64,000 nt of DNA from Olsenella_K sp051878835 (GCA_051878835.1 JBJEKW010000027.1:77800-141799); one strand, 5' to 3'. Shown: positions 32,678-42,433, numbered from the stretch's first letter. Notes: generated from the letters alone by a model not told the origin. Program-made: numbers and translations.

Positions 32678-32833
32678 GGGCGCGACCGGCCCGTTCTTCC
32701 GGGACGCTTCTTTACCTGCGTAAACTGCGAGTTTCGAACGCGTGACGGACGCTGGTCTGCGTGTACCATATTCCGACTACTATGCCGTCCTCCATCGGTG
32801 GGGGTGGCCTCGCGAAACCCGGAAGGTCCACTC

Positions 32834-33700
32834 ATGCGCATCAGCTACATCCTTGCCCAACGCCAAAGCTACTCGTACGAGATATTTCCCCCGAAGGGAC
32901 AGATGAGCGTGGACCAGGCCGCCGAGGTCGTGGACCAGCTGGTCCAGAACCACCCCGACTGGATCAGTGTGACCTTCTCGGCGGGCGGTTCCGGAAACTC
33001 CCAGAACACCTTTGCCATCGCGGGCGACATCGCGCAGCGCGGCACGCAGGCCCTGGCCCACCTGACGTGCATGGGCGCCACGCGCCAGGACGTGGACGGC
33101 TACGTGGAGCAGGTGCGCCTGCACGGCATACAGAACGTCCTGGCCCTGCGCGGCGACCGCATTCCCGGACGCGACGTGCGCGACTTTGCGCATGCCAGCG
33201 ACCTGGTGGCCTACCTGAAGCAGCTGGACCCCGACCTGTGCGTGGGCGGCGCCTGCTACCCCGAGGGCCACGTGGAGTGCGAGAGCCTGCGCCAGGACAT
33301 CGAGCACCTGAAGGCAAAGCAGGACGCCGGCGTGGACTTCCTGGTGACGCAGCTCTTCTTTGACAACGACGACTTCTACCGCTTCCGCGAGCGCTGCGAC
33401 CGCGCGCGCATAAAGGTGCCCATCGTCGCTGGCATCATGCCCTTCACCAGCGTGAAGCAGATTCAGCGCATGGCGTTCAACTGCGGCGCGTCCATTCCCG
33501 CGAAGGTCGTGAAGCGCCTGGTGCGCGCCGGCGACAGCAAGGAGGCCCAGGCGGCGGCAGGCATCGAGTACGCATGTCAGCAGCTGGTGGACCTGGCGGC
33601 CAACGGCGTGGACGGCCTGCACATATACAGCATGAACAAGCCCGCCATCGCCAAGGCCACGCACGACGCGCTGGTGGACTGCGGCTATCTGCAGAACTAG
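32834..33700 (+). CDS. metF: 5,10-methylenetetrahydrofolate reductase
   Basis: 288 residues from ATG 32834 (GGAAGG upstream). A TIM-barrel flavoenzyme making 5-methyl-THF, the methyl donor for MetH. Family motifs: YEIFPPKG near the N terminus, WISVTFSAGGS, HLTCMGAT, NVLALRGD, VGGACYPEGH, DFLVTQLFFDNDDFYRF, PIVAGIMPFTS. It leads the operon with the reactivation-domain gene (25 bp gap) and metH, and product and substrate match that order. Confidence 0.95.
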   Translation: MRISYILAQRQSYSYEIFPPKGQMSVDQAAEVVDQLVQNHPDWISVTFSAGGSGNSQNTFAIAGDIAQRGTQALAHLTCMGATRQDVDGYVEQVRLHGIQNVLALRGDRIPGRDVRDFAHASDLVAYLKQLDPDLCVGGACYPEGHVECESLRQDIEHLKAKQDAGVDFLVTQLFFDNDDFYRFRERCDRARIKVPIVAGIMPFTSVKQIQRMAFNCGASIPAKVVKRLVRAGDSKEAQAAAGIEYACQQLVDLAANGVDGLHIYSMNKPAIAKATHDALVDCGYLQN

Positions 33701-33725
33701 GAGCAGCTAGGAGGTCCCGCAAGGC

Positions 33726-34439
33726 ATGGCACAGCTGCAGAGCTACGACATACGTTCCATAGACGAGGCAGAGGTCCTGCGCTACATGGGCTACAGCGGC
33801 CAGAAGTACTCTCCCGAGCTGGAGGGGCGCATCCGCCAGACCATGCAGGAGTGCCTGGACGTGTCGCAGCCGCGCGGCCTGGTGCAGGTGTTCGAGGTGG
33901 CGGGACGCGGCACGAGCGCGGACGGCCGGCCCGAGGTCAGGCTGGAGGGCACGGCCCTGACGCTGGTGGGCGACTCCATGCAGGAGCACATGGACGGGGC
34001 CGTGGCCGTGGGCGTGCTGGCCGTCACGCTGGGCATGGCAAACGAGCGCCAGCTGAAGCGCCTGAGCCTGACCGACCACATCCAGCAGGTCATATTTGAC
34101 GCGGCGTCCACCGCGCTGGTGGAGCGCGCCGCCGACGCCGCCGAGGCCAGCATCGTGCGGCAGGCCGCCGACCGCGGGCTCTTCACGAACTTCCGCTTTA
34201 GCCCGGGGTACGGCGATATGCCCATGCAGACGCAGCCCGTGCTGCTGCAGACGCTGGACGCGCAGCGCAGGCTGGGCATCACGCTGACGCCCACGCTACT
34301 GATGACCCCCACAAAGAGCGTGACCGCCGTCGTGGGCATGTTCCGCGAGCGCCAGCCGTCCACGCACGGCAGCTGCAAGGGCTGTCCCTGCTTTGACTTC
34401 TGCACCATCAGACCTACCGGGAGGACCTGCCGTGGCTAG
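33726..34439 (+). CDS. Free-standing MetH B12-reactivation domain
   Basis: 237 residues. The C-terminal half carries the activation-domain signature: RFSPGYGDMPMQTQPVLLQ (the family RxSPGY), LGITLTPTLLMTPTKSVTAVVGM. In long MetH proteins this domain binds S-adenosylmethionine and reductively remethylates inactive cob(II)alamin. Here it is a separate protein, and the downstream metH lacks it. A C-terminal cysteine group (CKGCPCFDFC) follows, as in other stand-alone versions, and may hold an iron-sulfur cluster (inference). A strong GGAGG precedes the start. The end overlaps metH by 8 bp. Confidence 0.9.
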   Translation: MAQLQSYDIRSIDEAEVLRYMGYSGQKYSPELEGRIRQTMQECLDVSQPRGLVQVFEVAGRGTSADGRPEVRLEGTALTLVGDSMQEHMDGAVAVGVLAVTLGMANERQLKRLSLTDHIQQVIFDAASTALVERAADAAEASIVRQAADRGLFTNFRFSPGYGDMPMQTQPVLLQTLDAQRRLGITLTPTLLMTPTKSVTAVVGMFRERQPSTHGSCKGCPCFDFCTIRPTGRTCRG

Positions 34440-36978
34440 CACCAAAGACCCGTTCGTACGTCCGAAGCCGATGTTCGGCACCTACGACCACCGCCGCCTG
34501 CGCGTGAAGGACCAGCACCTGGCCGCCGCCCTGGCTGGCAGGTCCTTCTTGCGCTTTGACGGCGCCATGGGGACGCAGCTGCAGGAGCGCGGCATGCAGG
34601 CAGGCGAGCTGCCCGAGCTCCTGTGCCTTTCGAACCCCGCCGAGATAGCGCAGATCCACGCCGCCTACGTGCAGGCGGGCGCCGAGGTCGTGACCACGAA
34701 CACGTTCGGCGCCAACCGCGCCAAGCTGGCGACGGCGGGCGACGACGCCCCCACGGTGGACCAGGTGTTCCAGGCCGCCATCGCCTGCGCCAAGGCGGCG
34801 CACCCGCGCTACGTGGCGGCCGACATCGGCCCCACCGGGTCGCTGCTGCAGCCCATGGGCACCCTGCCGTTCGAGACGGCCTACGACCTGTTCGCCGAGC
34901 AGGCCATAGCGGCCACGCGGGCGGGCGCCGACCTCTTCATCATCGAGACCATGGCCGACCTGGCCGAGATAAAGGCCGCCGTACTGGCGTGCAAGGAGAA
35001 CTCCGACCTGCCGATCTTTTGCACCATGACCTTTGGCGAGGACGGGCGCACCTTCCTGGGCACCACGCCCGAGGTGGCGGCGGTCACGCTGTCGGCCCTG
35101 GGCGCGGACGTGCTGGGCATCAACTGCTCGCTGGGCCCCGCGGACGTGGCGCCCCTGGTGGAGCGCATGTTGCCCTGGTCGCGCGTGCCGGTGATGGCCC
35201 AGGCCAACGCCGGCCTGCCCAGCGTGGTGGACGGCGTCACGGTGTACGACATCAAGGCGCCCGAGTTCGTGGACGCGGTCCAGGGCATGGTGGACGCCGG
35301 CGTGTCGGTGGTGGGCGGCTGCTGCGGCACCGCCCCCGACTACATCGCGGGCGAGAAGGACATGCTGGCCCGCAAGACTGGCCCCGCACCGCGCAAGGTG
35401 CGCGACGACTTCGTGGTGGCCAGCTCGCAGCAGCTGTGCGTGCTGCGCCCCGGCGACGTGGGCGTCATCGGCGAGCGCATAAACCCCACCGGAAAGAAAA
35501 AGATGAAGGAGGCTCTGCGCTCGGGCAACTACGACTACATCATGAGCCTGGCCATCGAGCAGACCCGCGCCGGCGCGCAGGTGCTCGACGTGAACGCCGG
35601 CCTGCCCGAGGTGGACGAGACCCAGGTCCTGCTGAAGATAATGGCCGACCTCCAGGGCGTCACCAGCCTACCCCTGCAGGTGGACTCCGCCGTGCCGCAG
35701 ACCATCGAGGCCGCGGTGCGCAGCTACCCCGGAAAGCCCATCATCAACTCAACCAACGGAAAGCAGGAGACCCTGGACGCCGTGGTGCCCATTGCCGCGC
35801 ACTACGGCTGCGCCCTCGTGGGACTGACCATAGACGAGGCCGGCATCCCCACCACCGCGCAGGGGCGCCTGGACATCGCCAGGAAGATAGTCCAGCGAAC
35901 CGACGAGTGGGGTATCCCGCGCCAGGACGTCATCATCGACTGCCTGGCCATGGCCGCCTCGACCGACCAGCGCGCGCCGCGTGCCATCCTGGACGGCATC
36001 CGCCTGGTAAAGCAGGAGCTCCCCGGAGTGCGCACCGTGCTGGGCGTGTCGAACATCAGCTTTGGCCTGCCGTTCCGTCCCCTGGTGAACGCCACGTTCC
36101 TGGCGGCGGCCTTTTCGGCGGGTCTGGACCTGGCCATCATCAACCCCGCGCAGCAGCGCATGATGGACGTGGTGAACTCCTGGCGCGTGCTGTCCGGCGA
36201 GGACGAGAGCGCCCAGCGCTACGTGGCCGACTACGTCAACCGCTCTGACAAGGCACCCGCGGCCGCGGCAGGCGCGGCTGGCGCGCCGGCGCAGGGTGCG
36301 GCGACCTCCGCGACTGCCCCCGGCCCTGCCACCGACCAGCAGGCGGAGTCGTCCGACCCCGTCGAGCGCACGAAGCAGCTGGTGCTGGCCGGGCGCAAGG
36401 GCCCCATCCCCGACCTGGTGCAGACCATCGTGGCCGACCACGGCATCATGTTCTGCATCAACGACGTGCTGATTCCCGCGCTCGACGAGGTGGGCAGGCG
36501 CTTCGAGAAGGGCACGTTCTTCTTGCCCCAGCTGATGGCGTCGGCGGAGGCGGCGAAGGCCGGCTTCAACCGGCTGAAGGAGCTGAACGGCGACGCGGCC
36601 GACGTGCCATCGAAGGGCAAGGTGGCCATCTGCACCGTGAAGGGCGACATCCACGACATCGGAAAGAACATCGTGAAGATGCTGCTGGAGAACTACGGCT
36701 ACGACGTCGTGGACCTGGGCCGCGACGTGGAGCCGCAGGTGGTCGTGGACGCCGTCGTGCGCGACCACATAAAGCTGGTGGGCCTCTCGGCGCTGATGAC
36801 CGCCACGGTGCCGGCCATGTCCGACACCATCCAGCTGCTGCACGAGCAGGCGCCCTGGGCCAAGGTCATGGTGGGCGGCGCCGTGCTGAACCCCGAGTAC
36901 GCCCAGATGGTGGGTGCCGACTTCTATGCGAAGGACGCCAACGAGTCCGCACGCATCGCGGGCGAGGTGCTGGGGTAG
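34432..36978 (+). CDS. metH: Cobalamin-dependent methionine synthase, lacking activation domain
   Basis: 848 residues from GTG 34432, chosen for GGGAGG seven bases upstream; an ATG at 34393 would overlap further. Domains: homocysteine-binding barrel (about 25-330: FDGAMGTQLQ, the Cys in INCSLGP and the zinc pair GGCCGT), pterin/methyl-THF barrel (about 350-610: GVIGERINPTGKKKMKEAL, AQVLDVNAGLPEVDE), an Ala/Pro/Thr linker, a B12 cap and a Rossmann B12 domain (about 650-848: VKGDIHDIGKNIV, the His being the cobalt ligand, VGLSALMTAT, MVGGAV). Transfers methyl from methyl-THF to homocysteine. Activation is left to the preceding gene. Confidence 0.96.
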   Translation: MASTKDPFVRPKPMFGTYDHRRLRVKDQHLAAALAGRSFLRFDGAMGTQLQERGMQAGELPELLCLSNPAEIAQIHAAYVQAGAEVVTTNTFGANRAKLATAGDDAPTVDQVFQAAIACAKAAHPRYVAADIGPTGSLLQPMGTLPFETAYDLFAEQAIAATRAGADLFIIETMADLAEIKAAVLACKENSDLPIFCTMTFGEDGRTFLGTTPEVAAVTLSALGADVLGINCSLGPADVAPLVERMLPWSRVPVMAQANAGLPSVVDGVTVYDIKAPEFVDAVQGMVDAGVSVVGGCCGTAPDYIAGEKDMLARKTGPAPRKVRDDFVVASSQQLCVLRPGDVGVIGERINPTGKKKMKEALRSGNYDYIMSLAIEQTRAGAQVLDVNAGLPEVDETQVLLKIMADLQGVTSLPLQVDSAVPQTIEAAVRSYPGKPIINSTNGKQETLDAVVPIAAHYGCALVGLTIDEAGIPTTAQGRLDIARKIVQRTDEWGIPRQDVIIDCLAMAASTDQRAPRAILDGIRLVKQELPGVRTVLGVSNISFGLPFRPLVNATFLAAAFSAGLDLAIINPAQQRMMDVVNSWRVLSGEDESAQRYVADYVNRSDKAPAAAAGAAGAPAQGAATSATAPGPATDQQAESSDPVERTKQLVLAGRKGPIPDLVQTIVADHGIMFCINDVLIPALDEVGRRFEKGTFFLPQLMASAEAAKAGFNRLKELNGDAADVPSKGKVAICTVKGDIHDIGKNIVKMLLENYGYDVVDLGRDVEPQVVVDAVVRDHIKLVGLSALMTATVPAMSDTIQLLHEQAPWAKVMVGGAVLNPEYAQMVGADFYAKDANESARIAGEVLG

Positions 36979-36981
36979 GGC

Positions 36982-37995
36982 CTATCCCAGGTCCACGAGG
37001 TCGTGGTTGATGGGCGTGTGGAACAGCCGCTCCACGCGCACGGGGTCGCGCGTCTGCGCCAGGATCCACATCAGCTTGGTGTAGATGGACTCGAAGGTCA
37101 TGTCGTAGGCCTCGATGACGCCGCGGCGGTCGCGGATGTGCAGCCCCACCTGGTAGATGGCCATGTCGGATCCCTCGTGGGGCACCTGCGTGGTCACGAC
37201 CACGATCTTTCCGGCCTGCGTCCAGCGCTCGATGGCGCGGGCGAATGCGTCGTCGCCGGACTCGTCGGGATACATGGGGATGCCGCCCACGCCGAAGCTC
37301 TCCAGGATGATGGCGTCGAAGTCGTCTATGAGCTCGTCGAACACGTGCGGGCTCATGCCCGGCACCAGCTTCAGCGGAAAGATGCGCCCCTCCAGCGCAT
37401 GCGAGAATATCGGCACGCTGGGCGCATCCCCCGTGGCTATGTAGCGCACCACGCGGCCGCCGCGCACGACCGCCAGGTCGGGGAAGTCGATGCTGGAGAA
37501 CGCGTTGTAGCTCTTTGACCTGGTCTTTCGGGCGCGGGTGCCGGCGATGACGTGGCCGTTGAAGACTATCATGACGCCGCGCGAGCCGGGGTCTGCCGCC
37601 ACGGCAAAGCTGTCTATGAGGTTTCGGGTGCCGTCGGTGGCCGTGCGCTCGATGGGCTGCTGGGCGCCCGTCAGCACCACGGGCTTGGCCAGGTACAGGC
37701 ACAGGTACGATAGCGCCGCCGCCGTGTAGGCCATGGTGTCAGTGCCGTGCATGACGACGAAGCCGTCGTAGTCGTCGTAGTTGTCCTGGATGGCCCTGGC
37801 TATGCGCAGCCAGTGCTCGGGCCGCATGTTGCTGGAGTCGATGGAAAACAGGGGCAGCGTGGACACGTCGTAGCCGTCGCGCAGCTCGGGTACGTACGAC
37901 AGGATGGCGTCTGCCTGCATGCCGGGCGCCAGCCCCTCGGCGCCTTCCACGGACGCGATGGTGCCGCCGGTCGAGATAAGCAAAATCCTCTTCAT
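36982..37995 (-). CDS. ansA: L-asparaginase, type I-like
   Basis: 337 residues from ATG 37995 (GGAGG ten bases upstream). There is no signal peptide, so it should act in the cytosol, hydrolysing asparagine to aspartate and ammonia. The catalytic threonine motifs are both present: LLISTGGTIAS near the N terminus and VVMHGTDTMAYT at about residues 80-91. The C-terminal regulatory-type domain contains LESFGVGGIPMYP. It is convergent with metH with only three bases between the stops, and divergent from pgi. Confidence 0.93.
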   Translation of the reverse strand: MKRILLISTGGTIASVEGAEGLAPGMQADAILSYVPELRDGYDVSTLPLFSIDSSNMRPEHWLRIARAIQDNYDDYDGFVVMHGTDTMAYTAAALSYLCLYLAKPVVLTGAQQPIERTATDGTRNLIDSFAVAADPGSRGVMIVFNGHVIAGTRARKTRSKSYNAFSSIDFPDLAVVRGGRVVRYIATGDAPSVPIFSHALEGRIFPLKLVPGMSPHVFDELIDDFDAIILESFGVGGIPMYPDESGDDAFARAIERWTQAGKIVVVTTQVPHEGSDMAIYQVGLHIRDRRGVIEAYDMTFESIYTKLMWILAQTRDPVRVERLFHTPINHDLVDLG

Positions 37996-38184
37996 GCCAC
38001 GCCTCCGATGGTTTGGCTGTCTGTATGCTCCCTGTGGAATCCTTCTCACATCGTCGCAGCTGAGACACTGTGTTGCCTTCACGCCGACGGCTGTGTGGCC
38101 GTGTCGCTTCAGCTATGCCGTTGTACAATATGCGATAACTGCCCGCGATACATCGCGTGATTCCGCATCAGATGGAGGAACGAC

Positions 38185-39879
38185 ATGGAAAACATCCCGG
38201 CACCCGTAGACGCCACCCAGACCAAGGCTTGGGCAAAGCTCCAGCAGCACCACGACGAGCTCGTGGCGAACAACTTCAGCCTGAAGCAGTGGTTCCAGGA
38301 GGACCCCGACCGCGTGTCGAAGTACTCCTTCGACGTGAACGACCTGCACTTTGACCTGTCCAAGAGCTACCTGGACGACGAGACCGTGGACGACCTGGTC
38401 GAGCTGGCCCAGGAGGTCGGCCTGGAGGACCGCCGCAAGGCCATGTTCTCCGGCGTGCACATCAACACCACCGAGGACCGCGCCGTGCTGCACACCGCAC
38501 TGCGCCGCCCGAAGTCCGAGGAGGGCAAGCTCATCGTCGACGGCCAGGACTGCGTGAAGGACGTCCACGAGGTGCTGGACCGCATGTACGCCTTCGCCAA
38601 CCGCGTGCGCTCCGGCGAGTGGAAGGGCGTCACCGGCAAGAAGATCCAGAATGTCATGTCCATCGGCATCGGCGGCTCCGACCTGGGCCCGGTCATGGTG
38701 TACGAGGCCCTGAAGCCCATGGCCGACGCCGGCATCAGCGTGCGCTACGTCTCGAACATCGACCCCAACGACATGGCCGAGAAGGTCAAGGGCCTGGACC
38801 CCGAGACCACGCTGATCATCATCGTGTCCAAGACCTTCACCACGCTGGAGACCATGACCAACGCGCGCGAGGCCAAGACCTGGCTGCTGGAGGGCCTGAA
38901 GGCCCAGGGCGCCATCGACGGCTCCGACGCCTCCGTGGCTGACGCCGTGAAGCACCACTTCGTGGCCGTCTCCACCAACCTCGAGCTGGTCGAGAAGTTC
39001 GGCATCGACCCGCAGAACGCCTTTGGCTTCTGGAGCTGGGTCGGTGGCCGCTACTCCGTCGACGCCGCCGTGGGCCTGTCGCTGATCATCGCCTTTGGCC
39101 CCGAGCGCTTCCAGCAGTTCCTGCAGGGCTTCCACGACCTGGACGAGTACTTCTGCAACACCCCGCTGCGCCAGAACGTCGTCGCGCTGATGGGCCTGCT
39201 AAACGTCTGGTACGTGAACTTCTTTGACGCCGAGAGCCACGCCGTGCTGCCCTACAACCAGTACCTGCACCGCTTCCCCGCGTACCTGCAGCAGCTGACC
39301 ATGGAGTCCAACGGCAAGTCCACGCGCTGGGACGGCACGCCCGTCACGACCAAGACCGGCGAGATCTTCTGGGGCGAGGCCGGCACCAACGGCCAGCACG
39401 CCTTCTACCAGCTGATCCACCAGGGCACGCGCCTGATCCCCGCCGACTTCATCGCCTTCGTGAACACCGCCAACCCGACGAAGGACGGCCAGCAGGACAT
39501 CCACGAGCTGTTCCTGGGCAACTTCCTGGCCCAGACGAAGGCCCTGGCGTTCGGCAAGACCGCTGACGAGGTCCGCGCCGAGGGCACGGCCGAGTGGATG
39601 GTCCCCGCCCGCTGCTTCACCGGCAACCGCCCGACCACCAGTATCTTTGGCACCGAGCTGAACCCCCACACCCTGGGCGAGCTCATTGCCCTGTACGAGC
39701 ACATCACCTTCACCGAGGGCACCGTGTGGGGCATCGACTCCTTCGACCAGTGGGGCGTCGAGCTGGGCAAGCAGCTGGCAAAGCAGATCACGCCTGCCTT
39801 CCACGACGACAGCAAGCTGGACAGCCAGGATCCCTCCACGAAGGCCCTCATCGCCTTCTATCGCCAGAACCGCAAGTAA
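38185..39879 (+). CDS. pgi: Glucose-6-phosphate isomerase
   Basis: 564 residues; interconverts glucose-6-P and fructose-6-P. It shows the long-form family motifs: SIGIGGSDLGPVMVYEAL, VSKTFTTLETMTNA, FWSWVGGRYSVDAAVGLSL, QQLTMESNGK and the C-terminal FDQWGVELGKQLA. GGAGGAACGAC precedes the ATG. Monocistronic, with its own terminator. Confidence 0.97.
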   Translation: MENIPAPVDATQTKAWAKLQQHHDELVANNFSLKQWFQEDPDRVSKYSFDVNDLHFDLSKSYLDDETVDDLVELAQEVGLEDRRKAMFSGVHINTTEDRAVLHTALRRPKSEEGKLIVDGQDCVKDVHEVLDRMYAFANRVRSGEWKGVTGKKIQNVMSIGIGGSDLGPVMVYEALKPMADAGISVRYVSNIDPNDMAEKVKGLDPETTLIIIVSKTFTTLETMTNAREAKTWLLEGLKAQGAIDGSDASVADAVKHHFVAVSTNLELVEKFGIDPQNAFGFWSWVGGRYSVDAAVGLSLIIAFGPERFQQFLQGFHDLDEYFCNTPLRQNVVALMGLLNVWYVNFFDAESHAVLPYNQYLHRFPAYLQQLTMESNGKSTRWDGTPVTTKTGEIFWGEAGTNGQHAFYQLIHQGTRLIPADFIAFVNTANPTKDGQQDIHELFLGNFLAQTKALAFGKTADEVRAEGTAEWMVPARCFTGNRPTTSIFGTELNPHTLGELIALYEHITFTEGTVWGIDSFDQWGVELGKQLAKQITPAFHDDSKLDSQDPSTKALIAFYRQNRK

Positions 39880-39936
39880 CCAGCGGTTCGTTCGGCTGCC
39901 AAGGTCATGCGACCATGGCACCGCAGCCACAAAACT

Positions 39937-39971
39937 CGCTCCGACTGGCATCAGCCAGCCGGGGCGTTTTT
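39937..39971 (+). terminator. Terminator of pgi
   Basis: 13-bp stem CGCTCCGACTGGC/GCCAGCCGGGGCG (two mismatches or wobbles) with a 4-nt loop, then TTTTTCT. Confidence 0.85.
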
Positions 39972-39976
39972 CTAAC

Positions 39977-40861
39977 TTAGCAGTTGCCCACGCGAACGCG
40001 GTCCAGGTATTGTCGGGCCACGTCGGCCAGCTGGTAGACCGTCTGCACGGGCGTGGGGCCGCAATCCGTCATGTGCCAGCGCGGGAAGAACCTGGTCACG
40101 TGCAGCGTTATAGGGTCGCCCTGCACGGGCAGGCCGGCCAGCCACTGGGCGATGCGCCGCATCTCCTGGGGAGTGTCGTTCATGCCGGGCACGATCAGCG
40201 TCGTGACCTCCAGGTGGCAGCTGGGCTCTGCGGCCAGCGTGCGGATGGTCTTTTGCACGCACTCCAGGCTGCCGGCGCACATGCGGTAGAACTCGTCGCT
40301 GAAGCCCTTCAGGTCGATGTTCGCCGCGTCCACCAGGCCCCTCAGCTGGTCGATGACCCAGGGCTCGGCGCAGCCGTTCGACACCAGCACGTTCTTCAGC
40401 CCGGCGTCGTGCGCCAGCTGCGAGCAGTCGCGCACGTACTCCCAGCCCACCAGCGGCTCGTTGTACGTGTAGGCCAGGCCCACCATGTCGTGGTCCTGCT
40501 GGTGCAGCTGCCGTGCCAGGTCCACCAGCTGCCGGGGCGACATGCTGCGCGTGCGGGCGTGCTCGCGGTCGCACTGCGAGATGGTCCAGTTCTGGCAGAA
40601 GGGACAGCGCAGGTTGCACCCGTAGCTGCCCACGCTGAGCACCGTGGTGTCGGGCAGGTAGTCTGCCAGGGGCTTCTTTTCGATGGGGTCCTGTGCGATC
40701 GAGGTCAGAAGGCCGTAGTTCTGGCAGGTGACCCGGCCGTCGCGGCAGGTGCGGGCACGGCAGAACCCCACCTGGCCCTCGCCCAGCCTGCACTCGTGCG
40801 GGCACACCCTGCAGCGAACGGTGCCCGCCGCCTCGTCAGCCGCACTTCTTGCACCGCTCAA
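39977..40861 (-). CDS. AmmeMemoRadiSam-system radical SAM enzyme
   Basis: 294 residues from TTG 40861, overlapping the stop of the preceding gene (TTGA). The radical SAM cluster motif is C-x3-C-x2-C in YGCNLRCPFCQNWTIS. An N-terminal cysteine set (CRVCPHECRLGEGQVGFC) may bind a second metal. GLAYTYNEPLVGWEY, VSNGCAEPW, NIDLKGFSDEFYR and LIVPGMNDT are typical of this family, related to pyruvate-formate-lyase activases. The family is known to travel with AMMECR1 and Memo proteins, but no substrate is established. It is the second gene of a two-gene unit. Confidence 0.9.
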   Translation of the reverse strand: MSGARSAADEAAGTVRCRVCPHECRLGEGQVGFCRARTCRDGRVTCQNYGLLTSIAQDPIEKKPLADYLPDTTVLSVGSYGCNLRCPFCQNWTISQCDREHARTRSMSPRQLVDLARQLHQQDHDMVGLAYTYNEPLVGWEYVRDCSQLAHDAGLKNVLVSNGCAEPWVIDQLRGLVDAANIDLKGFSDEFYRMCAGSLECVQKTIRTLAAEPSCHLEVTTLIVPGMNDTPQEMRRIAQWLAGLPVQGDPITLHVTRFFPRWHMTDCGPTPVQTVYQLADVARQYLDRVRVGNC

Positions 40862-42255
40862 TGGTGCCTCACCACCTGGAAGCGCTGCAGCTGCACGTCG
40901 TCCTCGTCAGGGTCGATGCCGCCCTTGCGCGCGGCAATGCGCACCTGCTCGGAGGGGGTGTCGACGCCGTCCAGGTCGGGCAGCAGAAGGCCGCGCCTTC
41001 CGTCGGAAGTGCTGACGATGACGCCGTAGCGCCTGGGGTCCAGCTGCTGCTGGCTCTGGATGGGCTCGGGCTTGCCCAGCACGTCCACGCTGTACACGAG
41101 CTCGTCCAGCTCGTCGGCGTGCACGGGCATGAAGCGCGGGTCGTGGCAGCCGGCGCTGACGGCGTTGTTGCAGATCTCCTGCGCCAGGCTGTCCTGCGTC
41201 GGCGCTATGGTGCCGATGCAGCCGCGCAGCTCGCCGTTCTCCTTCAGGCTGACGAAGCATCCCGCGCGCGTAGAGTAGAGCTCCTGGGGCAGGTCCTTGG
41301 GCACCTGCAGGCGATGGTGCGTGCGCACGTAGGTCTCCAGCGCGTTGCGCGCCAGCCCTACCAGCGGGTCCTCGTGCGCCTTCAGCTGCTCCATGCGCTG
41401 GTGATGCCACTCCTGGTACTTCTGCAAGAAGCGCCTACTGTCGTCGGGACCCGTGCCCGTGGGCGTGAAGGCGGCCACGCCGTAGCCCACGCCGAACGGC
41501 CCCTCGTGCGACAAAAGCTCGCACTTCACGGGCACGCCGTCCAGGGCACCCGCCATGATCTGGAAGCTCCTGAGGCCGCACTCGGCTGCGCGGTCGGCAA
41601 AGCCGCGGTCCATGGTCAGAAGGCCCAGGAAGTCGCCGGTCGTAAAGATGCGGCAGATCTCCTGGTCGAACTTCGGACCGTCGGGCGCGTAGCCGTAGGG
41701 GCCGCTGGAGGTCAGCTTGTGCGAGAGGTCGCCGGACGCCACGTACACCACGCGACGGTCCAGCTGGTTTGCGACCTTCTGCACGGCCATGCCCAGGCGG
41801 TAGTGGTCGGCGGGGGACAGGCCCGAAAGGCCAATGCGCACCAGCTTGAAGTCGCGGTAGTACTTCTGGATGAAGTGCAACGGGATCATGGTGGCGTGAT
41901 CCAGCGTGGCGTCGCGCTCGTAGTCGGTGCCCGCCGCCAGCCCCTCGCGCTCGCAGGTCTGCGCCAGAAGGCCGGTGAACTCCTGGTCGTACGTGGCCTC
42001 GTAGCGGGCCTGCGGCGCTCCGAACTGCGCGAACGAGCCCGACGCGTGCGTGCCCGGCGAGATGTGGTTGTAGTCGCGGTACATGACCGAGTGTGGCGTC
42101 GAGACCACTATGGTCTGGGGCGCCAGCTTCGCTATGCGCCGGCCGACCTCCTCGTATGCGTCAATGGTCTTTTGGATGCCGCTTTGACGACCCTGGCCCA
42201 CGGCGGGGATTATCAGTGGCGGATGCGGAACCGCAAATGCGGCGACTATGCCCAT
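40858..42255 (-). CDS. Memo/LigB-like domain fused to AMMECR1
   Basis: 465 residues from ATG 42255 (AAAGGGAGG upstream). Residues 1 to about 265 are a Memo/class III extradiol dioxygenase (LigB)-like domain: FAVPHPPLIIPAVG at the start, STPHSVMYRDYNHI, DHATMIPLHFI, VYVASGDLSHKL, with histidines where the family places its metal ligands. Residues about 290-465 are AMMECR1: LARNALETYVRT, AGCFVSLKENGELRGCIGTI, with the conserved LRGCIG. The fusion joins two of the three AmmeMemoRadiSam parts, and the third, the radical SAM enzyme, follows with overlapping codons. The reaction is unknown. Confidence 0.9.
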   Translation of the reverse strand: MGIVAAFAVPHPPLIIPAVGQGRQSGIQKTIDAYEEVGRRIAKLAPQTIVVSTPHSVMYRDYNHISPGTHASGSFAQFGAPQARYEATYDQEFTGLLAQTCEREGLAAGTDYERDATLDHATMIPLHFIQKYYRDFKLVRIGLSGLSPADHYRLGMAVQKVANQLDRRVVYVASGDLSHKLTSSGPYGYAPDGPKFDQEICRIFTTGDFLGLLTMDRGFADRAAECGLRSFQIMAGALDGVPVKCELLSHEGPFGVGYGVAAFTPTGTGPDDSRRFLQKYQEWHHQRMEQLKAHEDPLVGLARNALETYVRTHHRLQVPKDLPQELYSTRAGCFVSLKENGELRGCIGTIAPTQDSLAQEICNNAVSAGCHDPRFMPVHADELDELVYSVDVLGKPEPIQSQQQLDPRRYGVIVSTSDGRRGLLLPDLDGVDTPSEQVRIAARKGGIDPDEDDVQLQRFQVVRHH

Positions 42256-42433
42256 GATGCCTCCCTTTGCGCGCGCCACCCGGCGCACGCCTGGCATGGT
42301 GACTCATGGGCCTTTGTACCCAACTGTGGGGATATGCCTCAAAGGTATGTGCCGCGAGTGGCGGTGCGTCCGCCCGAGTGGCGAGGCGTCAGCGGCGGGA
42401 AGTCCGTCGGCTCCGCACGGCGACGCGGGCAGG

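Noticed and set aside
32678..32833. A cobalamin or SAM riboswitch ahead of the metF-metH operon
   Set aside because: Only 156 bp are available and no B12-box or SAM-box pattern can be read.
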